Below, piece after piece: positions 1-5,018 of a stretch of 10,787 bases of DNA. Positions within the stretch are counted from its first letter, which is position 1. Each line of letters begins with the position of its first letter. The stretch spans positions 1 to 10,787 of the forward strand of contig JAPHSC010000005.1 of assembly GCA_026193125.1 (NCBI GenBank), written 5' to 3'. The position numbers were made by a program, and so were the translations under genes. Below the pieces are notes generated by a model. That model worked only from the letters and a program-made list of their open reading frames with translations, did no database searches and was not told where the DNA came from. Source of the DNA: Gammaproteobacteria bacterium (GTDB taxonomy: Bacteria > Pseudomonadota > Gammaproteobacteria > Steroidobacterales > BM003).

Positions 1-6
1 AGGCCG

Positions 7-45
7 AAAAAAAGGCCGGCCCCGACCCTGCGGGTGGGACCGGCC
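7..45 (-). terminator. Intrinsic terminator after the octaheme cytochrome
   Basis: Read on the minus strand, a GC-rich hairpin (14-45, about 14 pairs with one bulge, outer arms GGCCGG and CCGGCC, loop GCA) is followed at once by seven T residues (13 down to 7). It lies about 60 bp past the cytochrome stop codon and would end that transcript. The plus strand lacks an equally good T-run after the stem, so it is read as minus-strand only. Confidence 0.88.
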
Positions 46-102
46 CTACTTTTTGGGGAAAATCCGCTAGTTACTGAAAAAACGTAAGCGGGATCTTCCA
101 AA

Positions 103-1743
103 TTACGGGCGTGTACCTCCTAATACCGGATTGTCACTCCAGCCCAGGGCAGCCCAGTCAATCTGGCCTGCCATGTGGCAGTCTTCGCAGCCGGTGCCAC
201 CACCCATGCCATAGGCCATCTCCTTGGGGGCAACTTCATGGCTGACCTGCAGATACATTTCCGTAGCCACGAATTCGAAAGCACCGCTGTAGGTCTGACC
301 GGTGTAGGCTGCGCCATCCTGTAATGCCAAGTCCCAATCGTACTTGGCCCAATAGGGATTGGGTCCACCCTTGAGTCCAAACAGATGTGGAACCAGCAAG
401 GTCTGGTTATTGGCATCCGCCACCTGGCTGCCGATCATCTTCTTGAATGGGTAAATCATGGCCCCAGGATCTGTGTAATCAGCCGCCGGCGCCGCCAGAA
501 CTGCAGGAAGACCCGTGTACTGATCATTCACATTGACCATGACTCGATTCCATTTTCCATTATGGAAACGCAGCTCGGGTCGTACATTCAGGCCCCAAAC
601 AAAGGTTCCTTTCTTCTTGTCGTAAGTCGGCTTCCCGGTAATCGGATCGACCGGGATGGGGTCTATGTCCTGACCTGCATCCGCCCAGTACCACTCAACC
701 TTGGTGGGCAATTTCCGCGCTATCGCGGGTACGTGACAGACCTGGCAGGCCAAACGTGTATGCGAGGCCACCGTATTCTCCACCGTGGTTCCCACGTGAA
801 TACTGAAACGGTCTCCGTGGCAGTCTTCGCACTGTTTCATTTGCCCTTCGTCTACAGAGTGGAATGGCATTCCGCCGATTCCGTGGGACAGTAACTCGCC
901 CTCGGCCCCGCGCTTCACACCATGGCAGGCAACGCAGTCCATATCCGCACCGTCAGTCCCCATGTGCACATCATAGTCGCGGGTGGTTGCCAGGAGGTCC
1001 GTAGACAAGTCACCGTGCTTAACATTGTCACCGCCGCCTGCGCCAGCATGGCAGGCCAGGCAGTTCTTGCGCGAGGGTGAGCCAGATTGTTCCGCCACAC
1101 TTTGGGCGACAAGCTGAAGATCTACCGCTGGGTCAGGCAGACCAGCGGTCGTCAACCCCTTCTTGTAGGTACCTGACTGGTCGTGACAGACCAGGCAGTC
1201 TACGTTCCTGGGGTTACCGAAATCAAAACTCGTGTCGGCAAAGCCATAGCCGGCATGGCACTCGGTGCATCGACCCTCATTGGTGGGCACAGCTATGCAG
1301 AAATTATTGATGAAATCCACCTTGCCGTGAATCTCTGCCTCGTATCCTTCTACATTTGAGGCGACACCACCCCAGGTGAAGTGACCGGTGGTCATGAAAT
1401 CATCGGCAATCTTGCCATGGCAAACCAGGCAGTCACCGGTACCCTCGTATACATTGTCGGTAAAGTAGGCCTTGTGCAGCGTCTCCGCCTCGCTCAATGG
1501 AGGTACAGGAACCACACAATCATTGACATCAATGACACCGTCACCATTGGTATCTTCAGCCGGCATGTCCGCTACGCCGTTTTGATTGGTATCCCAGCAA
1601 CTGAGCCCGTTAGCACCATCCGCGCCATCGGTACCTGCAGCCCCATCCGAACCATCATCCCCGCAGGCGACCAAACCAGCCGCGAGCAAGGCAACCAGCA
1701 TCAGTCTGAATTTAGGAATGTCCCCTAATCTATTGTTTTTCAT
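103..1743 (-). CDS. Octaheme c-type cytochrome, tetrathionate reductase family, predicted lipoprotein
   Basis: The protein is 546 aa from the ATG at 1743. Eight CXXCH haem-binding motifs start at Cys105, 159, 183, 228, 270, 305, 333 and 519, the number and spread expected of the octaheme tetrathionate reductase (OTR) family first described in Shewanella. A basic then hydrophobic signal ends in the lipobox LVAC (Cys27) with Gly at +2, so a lipid-anchored, probably outer-membrane, periplasm-facing protein is inferred. Next come a Gly-X-X low-complexity linker (about 28-46) and two Asp/Asn/Gly-rich calcium-loop-like stretches (51-59 and 64-75). The block around GKVDFINNFCIAV before haem 2 resembles the family region that supplies the unusual Lys ligand of the active-site haem; Lys141 is the candidate. 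Family members reduce tetrathionate, nitrite or hydroxylamine in vitro; the true substrate here is unknown. The frame is open 30 codons further upstream, but that stretch runs through a terminator hairpin, and the signal peptide begins properly at Met 1743. The ribosome binding site is weak. Confidence 0.93.
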   Translation of the reverse strand: MKNNRLGDIPKFRLMLVALLAAGLVACGDDGSDGAAGTDGADGANGLSCWDTNQNGVADMPAEDTNGDGVIDVNDCVVPVPPLSEAETLHKAYFTDNVYEGTGDCLVCHGKIADDFMTTGHFTWGGVASNVEGYEAEIHGKVDFINNFCIAVPTNEGRCTECHAGYGFADTSFDFGNPRNVDCLVCHDQSGTYKKGLTTAGLPDPAVDLQLVAQSVAEQSGSPSRKNCLACHAGAGGGDNVKHGDLSTDLLATTRDYDVHMGTDGADMDCVACHGVKRGAEGELLSHGIGGMPFHSVDEGQMKQCEDCHGDRFSIHVGTTVENTVASHTRLACQVCHVPAIARKLPTKVEWYWADAGQDIDPIPVDPITGKPTYDKKKGTFVWGLNVRPELRFHNGKWNRVMVNVNDQYTGLPAVLAAPAADYTDPGAMIYPFKKMIGSQVADANNQTLLVPHLFGLKGGPNPYWAKYDWDLALQDGAAYTGQTYSGAFEFVATEMYLQVSHEVAPKEMAYGMGGGTGCEDCHMAGQIDWAALGWSDNPVLGGTRP

Positions 1744-1770
1744 GATTAACATCCATATCAACAGTAGAAA

Positions 1771-1805
1771 CAAAAACGGGCCGCCCGAAAACTCGGACGG
1801 CCCGT
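1771..1805 (-). terminator. Terminator hairpin in the leader of the cytochrome gene (candidate attenuator)
   Basis: On the minus strand the arms ACGGGCCGTCCGA (1805-1793) and TCGGGCGGCCCGT (1788-1776) form 13 pairs with a single G-U wobble around a GTTT loop, followed by a T-rich run TTTTTGTTT. This is a textbook intrinsic terminator. It sits only 28 bp before the cytochrome start codon and there is no recognisable minus-strand gene upstream that it would serve. It therefore either ends a short leader or small RNA, or acts as an attenuator for the cytochrome. On the plus strand the hairpin has no T-run after it. Confidence 0.8.
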
Positions 1806-1855
1806 CAAACATCAGGACGCTTGATAACGACAACCTTAAACGTACAGCAGCACAT
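1805..1855 (-). CDS. Candidate 15-aa leader peptide with three consecutive Cys codons
   Basis: An ATG at 1855 opens a short frame encoding MCCCTFKVVIKRPDV, with stop TGA at 1807-1805. The stop codon shares its last base with the foot of the terminator hairpin. Codons 2-4 are TGC TGC TGT. An AAGGA sequence lies upstream at 1873-1869, but its 13-nt spacing to the ATG is longer than ideal. The placement (short frame, clustered codons for one amino acid, stop next to a terminator, structural gene just after) matches the layout of attenuation leader peptides. Frames this short also arise by chance, so coding is plausible rather than shown. Confidence 0.35.
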   Translation of the reverse strand: MCCCTFKVVVIKRPDV

Positions 1856-1888
1856 GGTGCCCGGTAATTCCTTTTACAGGTGTGCGAT

Positions 1889-1917
1889 ATTCTTAGCTGT
1901 GCCTAATTTAGGATCAA
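1889..1917 (-). promoter_or_regulatory. Possible promoter for the cytochrome leader
   Basis: On the minus strand TTGATC (1917-1912) and AAGAAT (1894-1889) are 17 bp apart, a fair match to a sigma-70 type -35/-10 pair. Transcription would begin near 1882, just before the candidate leader peptide and its terminator. Neither hexamer is perfect; other start points in the gap are possible. Confidence 0.3.
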
Positions 1918-1919
1918 CT
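1895..1919. promoter_or_regulatory. Imperfect 25-bp dyad, candidate operator
   Basis: The core CCTAAATTAGG (1911-1901 on the minus strand) is a perfect dyad around a central A. Symmetry continues outward through AG-TG on one side and CA-CT on the other, giving 9 of 12 matched positions per half. It overlaps the -35 hexamer and spacer of the proposed cytochrome promoter, where a repressor or activator site would be expected. No known regulator is assigned; the TTGAT start recalls an FNR half site but the partner half does not match. Confidence 0.35.
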
Positions 1920-1924
1920 AATAC

Positions 1925-1965
1925 CGCTGTCCATCCGTAATTTCCCGGAGTCCCGACACACAGCG
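1925..1965. repeat. Inverted repeat CGCTGT/ACAGCG in the divergent gap
   Basis: The arms CGCTGT (1925-1930) and ACAGCG (1960-1965) are perfectly complementary and enclose a GC-rich 29-nt interval that can itself pair in part (CCG with CGG). It may be a stem in a leader RNA or a protein site. Six-base arms at this distance can occur by chance. Confidence 0.3.
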
Positions 1966-1981
1966 TCCCCCGGCCACCCCC

Positions 1982-2023
1982 TGGCTGATGCGCAAGAATT
2001 CCCCTTTCCGTCCCGATCAGCCA
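1982..2023. repeat. Inverted repeat TGGCTGAT/ATCAGCCA next to the TATAAT box
   Basis: Eight-base perfect arms at 1982-1989 and 2016-2023 flank 26 bp. The right arm ends one base before the TATAAT box (2025-2030). Its placement over the -35 region of the plus-strand promoter suggests an operator or looping site; if the DNA is transcribed it would also form a hairpin. Confidence 0.35.
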
Positions 2024-2030
2024 ATATAAT
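2002..2030 (+). promoter_or_regulatory. Possible promoter of the dsrE2-tusA-yeiH genes
   Basis: A perfect TATAAT lies at 2025-2030 on the plus strand. The -35 position at 17-bp spacing (2002-2007, CCCTTT) is poor, which would suit an activator-dependent promoter. Transcription would start near 2037, leaving a leader of about 100 nt with small GC-rich hairpins (for example CCGGG/CCCGG within 2031-2055 and GGTTC/GAACC just before the purine-rich site at 2111-2120). Confidence 0.4.
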
Positions 2031-2140
2031 CCGGGTTCGCATGGCGCAGCCCGGGACAGACCAGGCTACGTGGCAACATACAGTTGCCGGGCAGGTTCGC
2101 CTGCGGAACCGGAGAAGGAGCAGCAGATTTGGCAGGCACA

Positions 2141-2644
2141 ATGCATGAGGAGAGTGAATCGATAGCGACCAGGCGCATGTCGCTGATCGTTACCAAGGGA
2201 ACCCTTGACTGGGCATACCCGCCGTTCATTCTGGCCACCACCGCGGCGGCCATGGATTTTGAAGTAAACATGTTTTTTACCTTTTACGGACTTCCATTGC
2301 TGCTCAAGAACCTCGACCTGAAACTATCCCCGTTGGGGAATCCGGCCATGAAAATGCCAATGGCAGGCGTCCACATGGGTATGCCAAACATGGCCTCGAT
2401 GATTCCTGGCGTAGATGCGGCGGCAAGCAAAATGATGCAAAACCTGATGAACAAGAAAGGCGTAGCCTCAATCCAGGAACTCAGGGATATCGCGCTTGAA
2501 GGCGGGGTAAAGATGATCGCCTGCCAGATGACCATGGATTTGTTTGAATACAAACTGGAAGACATGGTGTCAGGACCAACTATCGGTGGCGCTGCCACCT
2601 ATATAGAAGCCGCAAGCAATAGCGACATCAACCTGTTCATCTGA
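2141..2644 (+). CDS. dsrE2: DsrE2-family sulfur-carrier/sulfurtransferase protein
   Basis: The 167-aa product belongs to the DsrE/DsrF-like DsrE2 family (DrsE_2). Such proteins sit with TusA and rhodanese in sulfur oxidisers and are thought to pass sulfane sulfur in the cytoplasm. Family marks are the N-terminal strand SLIVTKG followed by TLDWAYPP (14-28), the central strand FEVNMFFTFYG (40-50), a Met-rich segment (70-103), and the conserved cysteine Cys128 in MIACQMTMDLF, the likely persulfide carrier. It is followed 27 bp later by tusA, a pairing known from sulfur-oxidising bacteria. Start choice is uncertain. The strong purine-rich site GGAGAAGGAG (2111-2120) lies 20 bp before this ATG but only 8 bp before an in-frame TTG at 2129, which would add four residues. 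Confidence 0.93.
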   Translation: MHEESESIATRRMSLIVTKGTLDWAYPPFILATTAAAMDFEVNMFFTFYGLPLLLKNLDLKLSPLGNPAMKMPMAGVHMGMPNMASMIPGVDAAASKMMQNLMNKKGVASIQELRDIALEGGVKMIACQMTMDLFEYKLEDMVSGPTIGGAATYIEAASNSDINLFI

Positions 2645-2671
2645 TAATTCTCAAGCTCTAGGGACCCGCTA

Positions 2672-2905
2672 ATGGCTGACCAGACTTTGGATGCGAGGGG
2701 ACTAAACTGCCCGCTACCCGTACTCAGGGCCAAGCAAGCGTTGCTGGGAATGACGCCGGGTGACACACTTGAGGTTCTGGCAACAGACCCCGGTTCAGTC
2801 GCAGACTTTGCCGCATTTTGCCGAGTGACCGGGCATGCGCTGCTGGAGTCTGCCTGCACAGACGGAGACTATCGATATCGTATTCAAAAATCCGTTACCC
2901 GGTAA
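2672..2905 (+). CDS. tusA: TusA-family sulfurtransferase (SirA-like)
   Basis: The 77-aa protein is the size of TusA and shows its signature: LDARGLNCPLPVLRAK (6-21), with the CPxP motif supplying Cys13 as the sulfur-carrying residue. The later TDPGS-ADFAAFC stretch (38-50) is also typical. TusA carries persulfide sulfur between rhodaneses, DsrE-type proteins and end users (tRNA thiolation, or Dsr/sHdr oxidation in sulfur oxidisers). The gene follows dsrE2 by 27 bp with an AGGGA site 7 bp before the ATG, so the two are probably co-transcribed. Cys50 and Cys62 are extra cysteines; Cys50 lies in the family FC position. Confidence 0.95.
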   Translation: MADQTLDARGLNCPLPVLRAKQALLGMTPGDTLEVLATDPGSVADFAAFCRVTGHALLESACTDGDYRYRIQKSVTR

Positions 2906-2998
2906 AAGCTCCGACCTGCCCCCGGCAGAATTTGAAAACAGCCACCTGGACCATCTGACCGGTATACTCAGGTCTTCCTGAACAAGGTATTCCTCACG

Positions 2999-4054
2999 AT
3001 GACAATAATTCCCGGGCTAATTTTGGCGGCTGCCCTGGCAGTACTGGGCAACTACCTGGCCGACCTGATCGGCGTCGACCTCATGGGACTGCCCAAGAGT
3101 CCCATCAGCCCCATCATGATGGCGATAGTGCTCGGCATGCTGTTGCGCAACAGCATAAGACTGCCCGCCATGCTTGAACCGGGAATCAAGTTCAGCCTGC
3201 AACGAATATTGCGACTGGGTATCGTCCTGCTGGGCATGCGTTTGAGTCTCGGCGAGGTCGGCCTTATCGGTCTGAAAGCGCTCCCAATAATCCTAATCAC
3301 GGTTCCGGTAGCGCTGCTGGTGGTGACCTTCATCAGCAAGAAGCTTGGCTTGTCAGGCCGGATGGGCAGCCTGATTGCAGTGGGCACCAGCATTTGTGGC
3401 GCCACGGCGATTATGGCCACCGCGCCTACCATCAATGCCAAGGATGACGAAGTCAGCTACGCGGTAGCCTGCATTGCTGTATTTGGCATGGCCGCCATGT
3501 TGGTCTATCCCTTCGCGGCGCACTGGTTGTTCTCGGCAGATCCTGTCCTCAGCGGTATGTTCCTGGGTACCGCTGTGCACGACACGGCCCAGGTGGCAGG
3601 CGCCGGCCTTGTGTACCAACAGTATTTCGGTGAGCCACAGGCGCTGGATGTCGCAACAGTCACCAAGCTGGTCCGCAACCTGAGCATGCTCATCGTCATT
3701 CCGCTGATGTCCATTCTCTATCATCGCAAGGCCCAGGAAGGCGCCCAGGCTCCGGCCTGGTACACCATGATTCCGCTGTTCGTGGTGGGTTTCGCACTGA
3801 TGAGCCTGCTGCGTACGGTGGGTGACATGGGTGACCTGGCGTTTGGGTTCCTGGAGCAAGCACGCTGGAACTCCATTGTCGGGATCGCAGGAACAATCGC
3901 CGCCTACTCCCTGGCCATCGCCATGGCCGCCGTGGGCCTGGGAACACGTCTCTCCAACTTGCGCGCCATCGGTCCCCGGCCTCTCATCGTGGGTCTCATC
4001 TCGGCCCTGCTGGTTGGCGCCACGAGCGCCTTGAGCATACTGATCATTTACTAG
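2999..4054 (+). CDS. YeiH-family putative sulfate/anion exporter
   Basis: The 351-aa integral membrane protein belongs to the YeiH/UPF0324 family (PF03601), annotated as putative sulfate exporters. About ten hydrophobic segments are visible, for example 3-25, 38-50, 70-84, 94-113, 155-176, 228-241, 257-271, 292-315 and 329-350. Family blocks are GTSICGATAIMATAP (129-143) with the acidic DDEVSYA (149-155), then GTAVHDTAQVAGAG (190-203) and KLVRNLSMLIVIPL (223-236). Relatives in sulfonate-degrading and sulfur-oxidising bacteria are proposed to remove sulfate or sulfite; transport of these ions is inferred here. It lies 93 bp after tusA with no terminator seen between, and a modest AAGG site precedes the ATG. 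No terminator is obvious after it. Confidence 0.92.
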   Translation: MTIIPGLILAAALAVLGNYLADLIGVDLMGLPKSPISPIMMAIVLGMLLRNSIRLPAMLEPGIKFSLQRILRLGIVLLGMRLSLGEVGLIGLKALPIILITVPVALLVVTFISKKLGLSGRMGSLIAVGTSICGATAIMATAPTINAKDDEVSYAVACIAVFGMAAMLVYPFAAHWLFSADPVLSGMFLGTAVHDTAQVAGAGLVYQQYFGEPQALDVATVTKLVRNLSMLIVIPLMSILYHRKAQEGAQAPAWYTMIPLFVVGFALMSLLRTVGDMGDLAFGFLEQARWNSIVGIAGTIAAYSLAIAMAAVGLGTRLSNLRAIGPRPLIVGLISALLVGATSALSILIIY

Positions 4055-4388
4055 ACGATGCACACCATTGCGACTGTGGAGAGCCCCGTTACTCCGCCAC
4101 AGCTCGCACCCTTGTTCCGCCACCCGGCCCAGGCGATCCCTGGCAGTACCCACCAATATTGCTGTCCAGGAACCCCAACACAGGAAATACACGCCGGTGG
4201 CATAGCCGGTGCAAGGTGGACGCGGCAGTAACATTGGTCACTGGATTTGCTCATTTCGCCGCTCTCATCCTGCTCCCTTCGATTGGCATCGCCGCCGCAT
4301 TGCAAAAAGTGTTTTATCACTGCCCCGAGGTTATGCTTGGGTTCACCGGCACCTCATCACAGCCCGATTGTTGCAGAAGGAGAAACCA
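4055..4388. other. 334-bp intergenic stretch with no supported gene
   Basis: The open frames here on both strands are short or lack family features and ribosome binding sites. The plus-strand frame that runs into the DUF1232 gene from 4209 is rich in Arg, His and Trp, and looks non-coding before 4389. A 7-bp direct repeat GCCGGTG (4193-4199 and 4205-4211) has an inverted copy at 4344-4350. No convincing terminator for the exporter or promoter for the next gene was found. Confidence 0.6.
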
Positions 4389-4931
4389 ATGGGTTTGCTT
4401 ATCAGCTTTGAACTGGATTCGGATGACCTGGAACACCTGGCCCTCTTGATGGAGCAATCCCTGGCCAAGGCTGACTCGGCAAGTCCTGAAGCCATCCTGC
4501 AAGGCGCCCATGACATGCTGACTGCCAGCGCCAGCAAACGCATGCCTGAATTCATGCGCACGCGCCAGCAACAACTTCAGAGCCTGGTGGACATGGTGGA
4601 AGACGAAGTGTGGAACCTGCCGCACAGGAGTCGTCTGCGGGTAATCAGCGCACTGGCCTATTTCGTGTTAGCGGATGACCTGATTCCGGATCACATACCC
4701 GGGCTGGGCTTCCTGGATGACGCAATAATGATCGAACTGGTGGTGCGGGAGTTGAAGCCGGAACTGGAGGCCTACCTGGACTTCTGCGAGTTCCGCCGGC
4801 AAAAAACCAAGGACGGGGATGAGCTTGACGTATCGCGGGCAAACTGGCTGGATGAGAAGCGTAAAGCCCTGATGGGTCGGATGCGACGCCGGCGCAAGGC
4901 CAGCGGCCTGGGCTGGTTAAAACTCAAGTAA
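4389..4931 (+). CDS. DUF1232 (YkvA-like) domain protein
   Basis: The 180-aa protein has an acidic, helical N-terminal half (1-80). It is followed by a DUF1232 core (about 82-122) with the hallmark hydrophobic YFVLADDLIPDHIPGLGFLDD (91-111) and a helix IMIELVVREL. The C-terminus is strongly basic (RMRRRRK, 164-170). YkvA-type proteins are widespread and mostly uncharacterised; the core may associate with membranes, but no function is assigned. The ATG at 4389 is chosen because an AGAAGGAG site precedes it at close to ideal spacing and protein-like composition begins there. It is flanked by a gene-free stretch and by a terminator hairpin, so it is probably transcribed alone. Confidence 0.88.
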   Translation: MGLLISFELDSDDLEHLALLMEQSLAKADSASPEAILQGAHDMLTASASKRMPEFMRTRQQQLQSLVDMVEDEVWNLPHRSRLRVISALAYFVLADDLIPDHIPGLGFLDDAIMIELVVRELKPELEAYLDFCEFRRQKTKDGDELDVSRANWLDEKRKALMGRMRRRRKASGLGWLKLK

Positions 4932-4949
4932 GGGCCAGGTTTCTGTAGA

Positions 4950-4983
4950 AAACGGGCAACCCGAAGCATCGGGCTGCCCGTTT
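4950..4983. terminator. Bidirectional intrinsic terminator
   Basis: The arms AAACGGGC and GCCCGTTT, extended by CCCGA/TCGGG with a small mismatch, make a stem of about 14 pairs around an AGCA loop. It lies 19 bp after the DUF1232 stop on the plus strand and 36 bp after the acyl-CoA dehydrogenase stop on the minus strand. A better T-run follows on the minus strand (TTTTCT), so it probably serves both convergent genes. Confidence 0.82.
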
Positions 4984-5018
4984 AGCAAAGGGATCTCTGG
5001 TTATTCACCGAAAGTTCC

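Noticed and set aside
385..894. A 169-codon plus-strand open frame inside the cytochrome gene
   Set aside because: It is antisense to the eight-haem cytochrome, has no recognisable domain, and its composition fits a mirror of the real gene.
1744..1833. A 30-residue N-terminal extension of the cytochrome
   Set aside because: The open frame passes through the terminator stem and its T-run, whose translation makes the hydrophobic stretch by accident. A normal lipoprotein signal begins at Met 1743.
1806..2040. A known riboswitch (c-di-GMP, cobalamin, TPP, Moco) in the cytochrome leader
   Set aside because: Short strings such as GGGACGGAAAGG recall parts of these aptamers, but the conserved cores and stem order do not fit any of them by eye. 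A covariance-model search would settle it.
1914..2141. A 75-codon minus-strand frame in the divergent gap
   Set aside because: It starts inside the dsrE2 translation start region, crosses both inverted repeats, is rich in Arg and Cys with no domain, and has no good ribosome binding site.
2904..2981. A short open stretch after tusA in another frame that looks coding-like
   Set aside because: There is no start codon with a ribosome binding site and TusA already ends at its usual length, so there is no sign of a frameshifted tail or extra gene.
3353..4234. A 293-codon minus-strand open frame opposite the yeiH gene
   Set aside because: It lies almost wholly antisense to a clear membrane-protein gene, is rich in Gly, His, Gln and Arg with no hydrophobic core or family motif, and has no supported start. 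It is a shadow of yeiH codon use.
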